Shown in pieces: positions 7,346-16,176 of a stretch of DNA of 64,000 nucleotides. The position numbers were made by a program, and so were the translations under genes. The stretch covers positions 310,001 through 374,000 of the forward strand of contig JBKBPR010000001.1 of assembly GCA_046293135.1 (NCBI GenBank), read 5' to 3'. Position 1 is the stretch's first letter, and each line of letters opens with the position of its first letter. Source of the stretch: UBA2638 sp046293135 (lineage in GTDB: Bacteria > Pseudomonadota > Alphaproteobacteria > Micavibrionales > Micavibrionaceae). The notes beneath the pieces are model-generated. The model was not told the DNA's origin and did not search any database. It saw nothing but the letters and a program-made list of their open reading frames with translations.

Positions 7346-8563
7346 TTATGTTTTCTTACCCTTTAGCGGCAATGATTTTTCCACCAGCCCTGCAAAATAG
7401 GCAATGCCGAGCGGGATAATCTCATCATTGAAATCATAGCGCGGCGTGTGCAGGCCTTGATTGTGGTTGCTGGCGGGATCGCTCTCACCTTGCCCGACCC
7501 AGATATAAGCGCCGGGACGATCAAGGATCATCGCGCCGAAATCCTCACCGCCCATACATGGATCGACATCATCTTCGACATTGTCCGCCCCGACGATAGA
7601 GCGGGCGATATCGGCGCAAAACGCCGCCGCCGCCGCATCGTTAATGGTCGGGTCGATGATGTGGCGATAGGTGAAATCGATATCCGCGCCGAAGGCTACG
7701 GCAATGCCGCGGGCGACATCTTCAATCTTGCGCTCAAGATAGGCGCGGGTTTCGGGCTTGAAGCTGCGCACCGAGCCGAGCAGAGTTGCGGTATCGGGAA
7801 TGACGTTATCCGCGCCCGTTCCCGCATTGAAATTGGTGACGCTGATCACGGCTGAATCAACGGGGTCAACGCCGCGGCTGACGATGCCTTGAAATGCGGT
7901 TGTGATTTGCGCCGCAATCACGATCGGGTCAATTGTTTTATCGGGCATGGCGGCATGACCGCCGCGCCCCTTTATCACCAGCTTGAAACGGTCGGAGGCG
8001 GCCATAAACGGCCCCGGACGAATGGCCATCTTGCCGCGCGGAATGCCCGGCCAGTTATGCAGCGCATAAACCGCGTCGCAGGGGAATTTCTCGAACAGGC
8101 CATCATCCATCATGGCATTGGCGCCGCGCGCGCCTTCTTCGGCGGGCTGGAAAATCAGATGCACCTGCCCGTCAAAATTGCGGGTCTGGCTGAGATATTT
8201 CGCCGCGCCGAGCAGCATCGCCGTATGGCCGTCGTGGCCGCAGCCATGCATCTTGCCCGCGATTTTGGACACGTAAGGCTTGTTCGGCTCTTCCAGAATA
8301 TCCAGCGCATCCATATCGGCGCGTAGGCCAATGGCCTTTCCCGACGAACTGCCGCGCCCCGTAATTGTGCCGACAATCCCCGTCTTGCCCAAGCCGCGCA
8401 CGAACGGAATATCCCACGCCGCCAGCTTTTCGGCGACCAGATCGCTGGCGAAAATTTCCTCATAGGCCGTGCCGGGGTTCTCGTGCATGGCGCGGCGATA
8501 GGTGGCTATTTCATCCTTTAACGCTGCGATTTCAGGCTGGATCGTTGTCTGGGGCATGGTCAT
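7346..8563 (-). CDS. M20 family amidohydrolase (hippurate / N-acyl-amino-acid hydrolase type)
   Basis: Zinc-type amidohydrolase of family M20D. The metal-binding motif GCGHDGH, the PAEEGARG segment with the catalytic glutamate, the dimerisation-domain GRGGHAAMP and the late MGGEDF motif are all present. Such enzymes cleave N-acyl or N-benzoyl amino acids in the cytosol. The ATG at 8563 starts close to the family N-terminus; a longer version from 8608 adds an unlikely basic leader. The next upstream gene encodes a GNAT protein, 59 bases away on the same strand, so an acylation/deacylation pair is possible. A role as acetylornithine deacetylase cannot be excluded, but the sequence is closer to the HipO/AbgB group. 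Confidence 0.85.
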   Translation of the reverse strand: MTMPQTTIQPEIAALKDEIATYRRAMHENPGTAYEEIFASDLVAEKLAAWDIPFVRGLGKTGIVGTITGRGSSSGKAIGLRADMDALDILEEPNKPYVSKIAGKMHGCGHDGHTAMLLGAAKYLSQTRNFDGQVHLIFQPAEEGARGANAMMDDGLFEKFPCDAVYALHNWPGIPRGKMAIRPGPFMAASDRFKLVIKGRGGHAAMPDKTIDPIVIAAQITTAFQGIVSRGVDPVDSAVISVTNFNAGTGADNVIPDTATLLGSVRSFKPETRAYLERKIEDVARGIAVAFGADIDFTYRHIIDPTINDAAAAAFCADIARSIVGADNVEDDVDPCMGGEDFGAMILDRPGAYIWVGQGESDPASNHNQGLHTPRYDFNDEIIPLGIAYFAGLVEKSLPLKGKKT

Positions 8564-8622
8564 GGCTCGTCTATTATTCATTCGGTTATGGCGCAAGTGC
8601 AAATACAAATTGATTGAGGCTG

Positions 8623-9420
8623 TTACAGCGCGTGTTCAGACTCATATTTGCTCTTGAGCATATCGTGAAAATGCACCGTTGACCACAGGCTTGATGCGTC
8701 GATATTGAGCGCAACCGAACGTCCCGTTTTGCCGGTCAGGCTTTCGCGCCCCAAGGCTGCTTTGAGAATATCGGCGGCTTTATCCTCGGCGGCGCCGGTG
8801 AAGTGATACCATGTGCGGTCGCGCTGCCCCTTGTTCGAGCCATAGGCGATATCGTAGAGCGTTTCGGATTCCGCTTCTGATGAGACGCCTTCCCAGCCCA
8901 GAGATTTTGCAAACACCGTATTGGAAGCAATGTTATCGGGCGCAACCTTGGCGTAAACGCGGCTGCTGGCACGCGGATCGAAGGTTTGCTTGAGCGAGAG
9001 CATCGCGATGAGCGCTTGCGAGAGGCCAATACCGTTGGTATCGCAGAGCACCGCGCCCAGCTCGGTGATGCCGCTTTGATCGGGGTGAACCGCATTCTTG
9101 AAATGCTTGGCCAAGGACGCGGCGCGGATATTGCCGTTCTCATCAAGGGAGAGGGCGGCCGCTCCCGTTCTGACCGGCTCGGCCAGCTCGTCATAATGGC
9201 GCGGGCGGATATATCCCTTGGGGTCAATCTGCGCCTTGCGCTTGCCGCTATAAAGCTCCAGCACCTTATCAAGGTCGGAGGCGCGCGAAAACCGCAGGGT
9301 TAGCGCGTTGGGCGGCGGCAGGGTTTGGGTAAAGCGTGATGGGAAAATAATATTGCTTGGCCGCATGGCGGTCACAAGCAAGGGGTCGGCCAAGGATATG
9401 GCCTGAGCACTCTGTGGCAT
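8623..9420 (-). CDS. GNAT-fold acyltransferase-like protein
   Basis: A 265-residue soluble protein. The middle carries GNAT features: an acceptor-side segment LRFSRASDLDKVLELY near residue 42, a beta-strand/loop region with ITELGAVL, a G-I-G-L-S-Q-A-L helix start in the acetyl-CoA loop position, and NIASNTVFAKSLGWE near residue 170, the typical fourth motif. The C-terminal 70 residues (KGQRDRTWYHF onward) are not recognised. Probable activity is acyl transfer from acyl-CoA to a small amine or protein. It is directly upstream of the M20 amidohydrolase, suggesting linked substrates. Substrate unknown. Confidence 0.6.
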   Translation of the reverse strand: MPQSAQAISLADPLLVTAMRPSNIIFPSRFTQTLPPPNALTLRFSRASDLDKVLELYSGKRKAQIDPKGYIRPRHYDELAEPVRTGAAALSLDENGNIRAASLAKHFKNAVHPDQSGITELGAVLCDTNGIGLSQALIAMLSLKQTFDPRASSRVYAKVAPDNIASNTVFAKSLGWEGVSSEAESETLYDIAYGSNKGQRDRTWYHFTGAAEDKAADILKAALGRESLTGKTGRSVALNIDASSLWSTVHFHDMLKSKYESEHAL

Positions 9421-9630
9421 GAGTAATCTCCGTCTAAACCGTTTGTAATGTTAAAAAATGTTCTCGTCGTGTTTTGTCGTCTACGCAGTCAATTCAGTCT
9501 AAAGTCCGTTCGAGAAAGACTATCGTTTGAGTCGTGAAAATTCACAAACGGATTTGCTGCATGGCTGGCTTGACGGAATTGCAGGGATGGGATGGGGGAG
9601 AGATGAGTGCGGCGCGCGCTTGTCGGTTTC

Positions 9631-10656
9631 TTACAAAACCGTCTTGCGCGGGTCGAAGGCATCGCGCACCGCTTCACCGATAAAGGTCAGCAGCGTGAGC
9701 ATCACCGCCAGCGAGACAAAGGCGCTGATCCCCAGCCATGGCGCTTGCAGGTTGTTCTTGCCCTGCGCCAGCAACTCGCCGAGTGAGGGGCTGCCCGGCG
9801 GTAAGCCCAATCCCAGAAAATCAAGCGAGGTCAGCGCCGTGATCGAGCCTGTCAGAATAAACGGCATAAAGGTCAGCGTCGCCACCATCGCATTGGGCAG
9901 GACATGACGCGCCATAATCACGCGGTTGGAAACGCCCAGCGCATGGGCGGCGCGGACATAATCGAAATTACGGGCACGAAGAAATTCCGCCCGCACGACA
10001 TCAACCAGATTGAGCCATGAAAAGAGCAGCAGGATTAGCAGCAGCGTCCAGAAGCCCGGAATGAAGATCGAGCTGAAAATAATCAGGATATAAAGCGAGG
10101 GGAGTGATGCCCAAATCTCGATCCCGCGCTGCATGACCAGATCGAGCATGCCGCCGTAATAGCCCTGCACCGCGCCCGCCGCAACGCCGATAATCGAGCT
10201 GATAACGGTCAGGATCAGGCCGAAAAACACCGATAAGCGGAAACCATAGAGAATGCGTGCCGCAACGTCACGCCCCTGATCATCCGTCCCCAGCCAGTTG
10301 ACCTCATCGGGCGGGGAGGGCGCGGGCGAGCGCAAATCATAATTGATCGTGCCATAGGAAAAGCGGATCGGAGGCCAGATCATATAGCCCTTGTCGTTGA
10401 TAAGCTCCATCACGAACGGATCGCGGTATTCGGTGCGGGTTTCGAAATCTCCGCCGAACGTGGTTTCGGGATAGGTGATGAAGGTCGGGAAATAATGCCC
10501 GCCATCGAAATTCACATAGATCGGCTTGTCATTGGCGATAAATTCGGCGAACAAACACACAAAAAGCAGGAACAGAAATATCCAGAAGCTCCAACAGCCG
10601 CGCTTATTGGCTTTGAACTGGGCAAGGCGGCGTTTGGTGATCGGCGAGAGCGTCAT
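9631..10656 (-). CDS. yejE: ABC transporter permease YejE (peptide / microcin C type)
   Basis: Inner-membrane permease of the binding-protein-dependent oligopeptide class. The N-terminal membrane segment (about 23-41) precedes a long periplasmic loop with EVNWLGTDDQGRDVAARILYG, the characteristic entry to the DppC/OppC-type permease domain. The EAA loop RAAHALGVSNRVIMARHVLPNA contacts the ATPase. Length 341 matches YejE. It is the last gene of the yej-like cluster. No ATPase gene (yejF) follows before the unrelated GNAT gene, so the ATP-binding subunit must be encoded elsewhere. The 210 bases downstream of the stop hold nothing recognisable. Confidence 0.92.
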   Translation of the reverse strand: MTLSPITKRRLAQFKANKRGCWSFWIFLFLLFVCLFAEFIANDKPIYVNFDGGHYFPTFITYPETTFGGDFETRTEYRDPFVMELINDKGYMIWPPIRFSYGTINYDLRSPAPSPPDEVNWLGTDDQGRDVAARILYGFRLSVFFGLILTVISSIIGVAAGAVQGYYGGMLDLVMQRGIEIWASLPSLYILIIFSSIFIPGFWTLLLILLLFSWLNLVDVVRAEFLRARNFDYVRAAHALGVSNRVIMARHVLPNAMVATLTFMPFILTGSITALTSLDFLGLGLPPGSPSLGELLAQGKNNLQAPWLGISAFVSLAVMLTLLTFIGEAVRDAFDPRKTVL

Positions 10657-10704
10657 GATTCTTTTTTATCATGACCGTTTAAATTTGCACAGGGTTAGAA
10701 ATGC

Positions 10705-11337
10705 TTATTCAAACACAAAATGCGGCCATACGGCCATGGAGACCATTTGTCCATCGTCTCTGGTAAAGGGCTCGGCATTCATGCAGACCGTAAAATAGAG
10801 CGCAAGATTGTGGGATGCATTGATCGTCCATTCGGAAAGTGTGGCCTGATCTTCCGATAATTCAGAAGGGGAAGATTCCGCATCGGCTGTATCGGAGTGC
10901 AGCTCATCGATATTGGTCGTCTGTGCAGTTTCTGTCGCAGAATACGTGCCGTCAGAATTGATCGTAATATCGATTGTGTTTGATGCATCAAATATAGTAC
11001 CGTTGTCGAATTCGTGATAAGCCTTGGTCAGAATTTGGATGTGATCTTGAATTTCTGCTTGTCCTTCGCCTGCACCATTTATGGCCGGAAAAGGATTAAG
11101 ATACAAAGATGCTCCGATCAAAGACTGATCGCTCTCATAGTATTTTTTATACCCGCCGTCATGATCAAGGTAGTTATGAGAGGCTTCAACGGTAAGGCTG
11201 TTCATGGCATCTTTAAGGCAGCGGCGGGCTTGATCTTCTGTATCAGCGTTCGCTGCGTGCGCGCCAAAGAGGTTAGACACAGCGATTGCTGCGGCGCTTA
11301 AAGTTGCTGTATTGAACGAAATCATAGTTCTTGGCAT
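10705..11337 (-). CDS. Secreted protein of unknown function inside the yej-like cluster
   Basis: About 210 residues from the ATG at 11337, which has AAGG upstream. A longer version from 11394 would start upstream of the predicted promoter and is unlikely. The first 32 residues form a signal peptide (hydrophobic ATLSAAAIAVSNLFG, then AHA-A cleavage region). The mature part is acidic, with about two cysteines (RRCLK and TVCMN) that could pair, and a serine/aspartate-rich patch. No family recognised. It sits between yejB and yejE, has lower GC than them and its own promoter, so it looks inserted rather than an integral importer part. Confidence 0.65.
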   Translation of the reverse strand: MPRTMISFNTATLSAAAIAVSNLFGAHAANADTEDQARRCLKDAMNSLTVEASHNYLDHDGGYKKYYESDQSLIGASLYLNPFPAINGAGEGQAEIQDHIQILTKAYHEFDNGTIFDASNTIDITINSDGTYSATETAQTTNIDELHSDTADAESSPSELSEDQATLSEWTINASHNLALYFTVCMNAEPFTRDDGQMVSMAVWPHFVFE

Positions 11338-11377
11338 GGCTGGCCTTTTTACTCTGCAGGTTTGAATTATATGCATA

Positions 11378-11406
11378 ACTATGATGGATTCCAAAGATTA
11401 TGTCAA
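11378..11406 (-). promoter_or_regulatory. Candidate sigma70 promoter of the secreted protein gene
   Basis: On the minus strand TTGACA (11406-11401) is followed after 17 bases by CATAGT (11383-11378), a 4/6 -10 box. Transcription would start about 35 bases before the ATG at 11337, which fits that start and excludes the longer reading frame. Confidence 0.5.
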
Positions 11407-11537
11407 TTATTTTTTCGTGTGTGGCGCCAAAAGTTTCGATTTCATCGTTTTACTCCCTGTTCAAAAAGCTGCTATGTGAAACGATATAATAATGTCAGAT
11501 TTTATGGGAATGTTGTGTTGATGAGATTGAGCGAGCC

Positions 11538-12638
11538 TTAGCCACGCCCTTCGAAATCGATGCGCGGGTCGACATAGACATAGACCAGATCACGCACCAG
11601 ATGCATCAGCAATGCGATGAGCGCAAAGAAATAGAGAGTTCCCAGAACAACAGGATAATCGCGGTTGATCACGCTTTCATAGCCGAGCAGCCCTAAGCCG
11701 TCGAGCGAGAAAATCACCTCGATCAGCAAAGATCCCGTGAAGAAAATCGACACGAAGGCGGCGGGGAATCCGGCGATCACGATCAACATTGCATTGCGGA
11801 AGACATGGCCGTAAAGCACCTGTTTTTCCGATAAGCCCTTGGCGCGGGCGGTCAGCACATATTGCTTGCCGATCTCATCAAGGAAGGAATTTTTCGTGAG
11901 CAGGGTCAGGGCGGCAAAGCCCGAAATTACCATCGCCGCAATCGGCAAAACCATGTGCCATGCGTAATCCAGCGCCAGCTCGACAAAGCTCATATCCTGC
12001 CAGTTATCCGAAACCAGCCCGCGCAGGGGGAAAATGTCGAAATAGCGCCCACCCGCAAAAAGCACGATCAGCAAAATCGCAAACATAAAGGACGGGATGG
12101 CATAGCCGATAAACACCGCCGCCGATGTCCAGATGTCAAAGGGGCTGCCATCCTTGACGGCCTTGCGGATTCCCAGCGGTATCGAAATCAGGTAAATAAT
12201 CAGCGTTGACCACAGCCCCAGCGAGATCGATACCGGCATTTTCTCCAGCACGAGTTTCAGCACGCTGACATTGCGGTAATAGCTTTCGCCCAGATCAAAG
12301 CGGGCATAGTTCCAGACCATCAGCATAAAGCGCTCATGGGCGGGTTTGTCAAAGCCGTAGAGCCGTTCAAGCTCGGCGATAAATTCAGGGTCAAGCCCCT
12401 GTGCCCCTCGATATTTGCTCGATTGCCCTGTGGCGCTTTGTGATGAGGGCGCGCCCATATCACCGCCCGAGCCGCCGCCAAACCGCGCCGTGGCCTCGGT
12501 GCCGTGACCTTGCAGCTGCGCGATCATACGCTCGACCGGCCCGCCGGGTACAAATTGAATGATGATAAAGCTCACGAGCATGATACCGAGCAATGTCGGG
12601 ATCATCAGCAATAATCGGCGCAGGATGTAATTTGCCAT
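11538..12638 (-). CDS. yejB: ABC transporter permease YejB (peptide / microcin C type)
   Basis: Inner-membrane permease of the DppB/OppB class, 366 residues. The N-terminal helix IPTLLGIMLVSFIIIQFVPGG is typical, and residues about 40-90 form a soluble insert with GGGSGGDMG found in YejB-like proteins. The EAA loop is TARAKGLSEKQVLYGHVFRNAM, and the last segments end in DLVYVYVDPRIDF, the signature C-terminus of the family. With YejE it forms the channel for imported peptides. It starts four bases after the histidine phosphatase gene, so the two are co-transcribed. The stop is followed by about 200 bases before the inserted secreted-protein gene. Confidence 0.93.
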   Translation of the reverse strand: MANYILRRLLLMIPTLLGIMLVSFIIIQFVPGGPVERMIAQLQGHGTEATARFGGGSGGDMGAPSSQSATGQSSKYRGAQGLDPEFIAELERLYGFDKPAHERFMLMVWNYARFDLGESYYRNVSVLKLVLEKMPVSISLGLWSTLIIYLISIPLGIRKAVKDGSPFDIWTSAAVFIGYAIPSFMFAILLIVLFAGGRYFDIFPLRGLVSDNWQDMSFVELALDYAWHMVLPIAAMVISGFAALTLLTKNSFLDEIGKQYVLTARAKGLSEKQVLYGHVFRNAMLIVIAGFPAAFVSIFFTGSLLIEVIFSLDGLGLLGYESVINRDYPVVLGTLYFFALIALLMHLVRDLVYVYVDPRIDFEGRG

Positions 12639-12641
12639 GAT

Positions 12642-13265
12642 TTAAGGTTTAACATTCCAGCTTTCGGTGCGCCAGCCGGAATCGGGGCTGTGGCGCAAAA
12701 TTGCCAGCGCTCCTGTGGATAGTTTGGGGCTGTGCGTTTTCAGGAACGCGGCATAATCGCCCGTGATATAGGGCGCAAAGCGGGCAATGCCATTGGAGGT
12801 CACAACCAGCACCGTTTCATTGTCATTATGGGCGCAGATTTGCGCCGCGAAATCATGCCAGTTCTGGATGATGCTTTGCGGATCAACGTGCCAGCCTTGC
12901 GGCGGTATGGCGCGCTCATCCCAATCTTGAATCGCCTGCGCCCCAACCCTTGCGATGACCTCGCTTTCGGGTTTGTTCTCGTCGGGGCCGTAATCAATCT
13001 CGTTGAAAATATCGAGCGAAAATACCGGATTGGTCACGCCCGATTCTTTAACGGCGAGGGTTGCGGTCTGGATTGTACGTTGCAGCGTTGAGGCGTAAAC
13101 CGCATCGGGGATCAGGCGCTGCTCCCGCAAATAACGGCCAATGGCGCGGGCTTGCTCTTCGCCCTTGGCCACCAGCGGCAGATCGGTACGCGCACCGACA
13201 CGGGTCGGGGTTTGTCCGTCCTCGAAAGTGTTGCCGTGCCGCGTGATAATCAGGGTTGTTGTCAT
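12642..13265 (-). CDS. Histidine phosphatase family protein
   Basis: Phosphoglycerate-mutase-like phosphatase of 207 residues. The catalytic histidine lies in ITRHGNT (residues 7-13), an arginine/serine phosphate pocket in YASTLQRTIQTA, a proton-donor glutamate region in FNEIDYG, and the second histidine position is replaced by the VTSNG segment (normally a SHG). That change may lower phosphatase activity. Substrate unknown; possible roles include sugar phosphates or protein phosphohistidine. It is wedged between kdsB (9 bases) and yejB (3 bases) in one transcript. Confidence 0.82.
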   Translation of the reverse strand: MTTTLIITRHGNTFEDGQTPTRVGARTDLPLVAKGEEQARAIGRYLREQRLIPDAVYASTLQRTIQTATLAVKESGVTNPVFSLDIFNEIDYGPDENKPESEVIARVGAQAIQDWDERAIPPQGWHVDPQSIIQNWHDFAAQICAHNDNETVLVVTSNGIARFAPYITGDYAAFLKTHSPKLSTGALAILRHSPDSGWRTESWNVKP

Positions 13266-13274
13266 GATGGTTTG

Positions 13275-14078
13275 CTATGAATGGGGTTCACTGAGCAGCG
13301 CTTCCGCCCGCGCCAAATCTTCGGGCGTGTCGATACCGGAGGGCATAGCGCCGTCCTTGATCTCAATCGGGACGCAGGTGATTTTAATGCCATTCTCAAT
13401 CAGCCGCAGTTGCTCCAGCCCTTCGAGCTGTTCGTAATGGCTTTGCGGCAGGGCGCAGAATTTTTCCAGCGCGGCGCTGCTGAAACCATAAAGACCGATA
13501 TGCTGATAGACGGGGGAGAATGCGCTCTCGCCGCGCATTTGGCTTTCCTTGCGAATGGCGGGGAGGATGTTTTTTGAAAACCAGATGGCGCGGTTATCCT
13601 GACCGAGTACGGCACATGTGCCGCTGAACGGTGTGGTCTTCTTGCTCTCGCGCAACGTATCGAGCGCCTCCCAACGCAGGGCATGAACGGGGGTGACAAC
13701 CTCCAGCGACGGGTCGGCCTGAAATTTTTCCAGTAGCGCGTGCAGAGCGGCGGGCGGCGTAAACGGTGCATCGCCCTGAAGATTTAAAGTGAAATCGGGC
13801 ATCTGCGGCAGCTGTTTGGCGGCGGCAAGGCAACGATCCGAACCGCTGGGGCATTCGGGCGGGGTCATCAGGCAATCCGCGCCAATCTTGGCGGCATGGG
13901 CGGCAATGCGCTCATCATCGGTGGTGACATAGACGCTGACGCCCTCAAAATTTCGGGCGGCGCTGCGGGCGATATCGACAACGCGGCTGAGCATCGAGCG
14001 CCCGCCGATCAGGGCCAGCGGCTTTCCGGGAAAGCGCGTTGAGCCGTAACGGGCGGGAATGATGATCGCTGTTTTCAT
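13275..14078 (-). CDS. kdsB: 3-deoxy-manno-octulosonate cytidylyltransferase KdsB
   Basis: Activates Kdo with CTP to CMP-Kdo for the inner core of lipopolysaccharide. The N-terminal IIIPARYGSTRFPGKPL is the family signature, LQGDAPF near residue 95 binds metal and nucleotide, and GLYGFSSAALEKF, QLEGLEQLRLIENG and GIDTPEDLARAE complete the conserved path. Length 267 is slightly above the common 245-250. Its presence indicates a Kdo-containing LPS. It lies in the transcript between yejA and the phosphatase, an unusual neighbourhood for kdsB. Confidence 0.95.
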   Translation of the reverse strand: MKTAIIIPARYGSTRFPGKPLALIGGRSMLSRVVDIARSAARNFEGVSVYVTTDDERIAAHAAKIGADCLMTPPECPSGSDRCLAAAKQLPQMPDFTLNLQGDAPFTPPAALHALLEKFQADPSLEVVTPVHALRWEALDTLRESKKTTPFSGTCAVLGQDNRAIWFSKNILPAIRKESQMRGESAFSPVYQHIGLYGFSSAALEKFCALPQSHYEQLEGLEQLRLIENGIKITCVPIEIKDGAMPSGIDTPEDLARAEALLSEPHS

Positions 14079-14120
14079 GGTGGCGCGGTGTTGTTGCTAG
14101 GGTTTTTTATTCTCTAGTTC

Positions 14121-14144
14121 TCTAATCATCTAATCATCTAATCT
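14121..14144. repeat. Three-copy 8-base tandem repeat at the yejA stop
   Basis: Unit TCTAATCA occurs at 14121-14128 and 14129-14136, and as TCTAATCT at 14137-14144. It overlaps the stop codon of the solute-binding protein gene and lies in its 3' region. Likely a slippage product. Confidence 0.6.
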
Positions 14145-16051
14145 TCACGGCTCCACCATGTATTGGCCACCAGCGGCGAGATCGGTGAGAGCGTTTGCGG
14201 ACGCTCCAGCTTTGACCAATAGGCAATGCGCCAGATCGGGTAATGCCACATCGGAATCACGTAATGACCGTTGAGCAATACCCTGTCGAGGGCGCGGACG
14301 CGGGCGACCAGCTCTTGCCTGTCGGGAGCTTGGATCACCATCTCGATCAGCTCGTCAACCACAGGGTCTTTGATGCCGATATAATTACGCGAGCCTGGGA
14401 TATCAGCCTTTTCGCTGCCCCAGAAATCGCGCTGCTCATTACCCGGAGAGCCTGATTGCCCGAATGTGCTCATAATCATGTCAAAGTCGTAATCATTGAC
14501 GCGGTTTTGCATTTGCGTGCTATCAACAACCCGCAGCGTAGCCTTGATGCCGAGGCGATCAAGATTGCGGATGAAAGGCTGTACCCAGCGCTCAAAAACA
14601 TTGCTCGCATCAAGAATTTCAAATTCCAGCCTGACACCATCCTTGGCGCGCACCTTATCCGCCCCCAGCACAAAGCCTGCCTCGTCGAGCAAACGGGCGG
14701 CAATGCGAAGGTTTTCGCGCAGATTGCCTGACCCGTCCGTTACAGGGGCTTTGAAGATGTTTGTGAATACTGCATCGGGGACACGACCGCGAAACTGCTC
14801 AAGAATTTCCAACTCACGGCCTTCGGGCAGATCGCGGGAGGCCAGTTCGGAATTCTCGAAATAGCTTTGCGTGCGGGTGTAAACCCCATGCGCGAATTGC
14901 TTGTTCGACCATTCAAAATCAAACGCATAAGAGAGCGCTTCCCGCACCTTTTTATCGGCAAAAACAGGGCGGCGAATATTCATGATAAAGGCTTGCATCC
15001 CCGCCGGACGCTCGTTTTCGATTTCCTCTTTTTTGATACGGCCATCACGAACGGCGGGCGCATCATATCCCGTTTCCCAGAGCCGCGCTGTGTTCTCCTC
15101 GCGCACATCATATTGCCCCGCAAGGAACGCCTCCAGCGCGACATTGGAATCGCGGTAGTAATCATAGACAAGGCGGTCGAAATTATATTGACCCTTCCAG
15201 AACGGCAGGTCTTTGCCCCACCATTCTTCGGCGCGGACATATTCAATCGAGCGTCCCGGATCAACGCGCCCGACCTTATAAGGCCCGCTGCCCAGAGGAA
15301 CATCAAGCGAGGAGCGATCAAATTCCTTGCCGTCCCAGAAATGCTTCGGCAGGATGGTCATTTCGGCGATAATCAGCGGCAATTCCGCATTCTCGCCATT
15401 GGCAAATTCAAAGCGGATGCGGCGCTCGCCTTCCACTTTAACCTCTGTCACATCGCCCCAATAGGATTTGAAAAACGGTGAGCCTTTTTCACGCAATGTT
15501 TCGAATGTCCATTTGACATCCTCGGCGGTGATGGGCTTGCCGTCATGCCATTTGGCTTCGGGACGCAATGTAAAGGCAACCCATGTGCGGTTTTCGGGAA
15601 GCTCGATGCTTTCGGCGATAACCCCATAGAGCGAGAACGGCTCGTCCCATGCATTTTGCATCAGGCTTTCATAGACGAGGGAGGAGCGGATAAAGCTCAT
15701 CCCCGCTGCGGGTGAGCCTTTGACGATAAAAGGATTGAGCGAGTCAAACGTGCCGATCACATGCTGGCGCAGCGTGCCGCCCTTGGGCGCTTCGGGATTG
15801 ACAAAATCCAGATGAGTGAAGTTCGGCGGATATTTCAGATCGCCATGCATCGCCACGCCGTGTGTGGGTTGAACGGGCGCGGGCTCTGTCGTTGCGTCTG
15901 CCGTTGCTTCTGTTTCTGTTGTGGCTTCGGCTGCGGGTTCTTGCTCCGCTGCGGTGTCTTCAGCCAGCGCGAAGGGGGCGGCGCTGAAAAGCGCAAGCGC
16001 AGCAATCACCAGAAAGGCGGCTATTTTCGGCATGGTTTTAAGATCAGTCAT
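14138..16051 (-). CDS. yejA: Extracellular solute-binding protein YejA (family 5)
   Basis: Periplasmic binding protein of the SBP family 5, about 637 residues, delivering peptides to YejB/YejE. A signal peptide occupies residues 1 to about 32 (hydrophobic AAFLVIAALALFSAAPFALA). An Ala/Glu/Thr-rich linker follows up to about residue 65, then the binding domain with HGVAMHGDLKYPPNFTHLDFVNPEAPKGG, a YejA-type opening. WVAFTLRPEAKWHDGKPITAEDVKWTF is the family signature. The ATG at 16051 has a GGGA ribosome site; an ATG 12 bases upstream is an alternative. It is the first gene of the yej-kdsB cluster. Confidence 0.9.
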   Translation of the reverse strand: MTDLKTMPKIAAFLVIAALALFSAAPFALAEDTAAEQEPAAEATTETEATADATTEPAPVQPTHGVAMHGDLKYPPNFTHLDFVNPEAPKGGTLRQHVIGTFDSLNPFIVKGSPAAGMSFIRSSLVYESLMQNAWDEPFSLYGVIAESIELPENRTWVAFTLRPEAKWHDGKPITAEDVKWTFETLREKGSPFFKSYWGDVTEVKVEGERRIRFEFANGENAELPLIIAEMTILPKHFWDGKEFDRSSLDVPLGSGPYKVGRVDPGRSIEYVRAEEWWGKDLPFWKGQYNFDRLVYDYYRDSNVALEAFLAGQYDVREENTARLWETGYDAPAVRDGRIKKEEIENERPAGMQAFIMNIRRPVFADKKVREALSYAFDFEWSNKQFAHGVYTRTQSYFENSELASRDLPEGRELEILEQFRGRVPDAVFTNIFKAPVTDGSGNLRENLRIAARLLDEAGFVLGADKVRAKDGVRLEFEILDASNVFERWVQPFIRNLDRLGIKATLRVVDSTQMQNRVNDYDFDMIMSTFGQSGSPGNEQRDFWGSEKADIPGSRNYIGIKDPVVDELIEMVIQAPDRQELVARVRALDRVLLNGHYVIPMWHYPIWRIAYWSKLERPQTLSPISPLVANTWWSRED

Positions 16052-16176
16052 GATATGTCCCATTCGGTTTTGTTATTTCTGTTGCGAGTGGGTAGCTTAC
16101 CCTCTGATCGATGGGCTGCCAAGCAGAATTGGATATTCATGCCCGCAATTTAGTCAGGGGGTGGAGGAAGGTGCTA

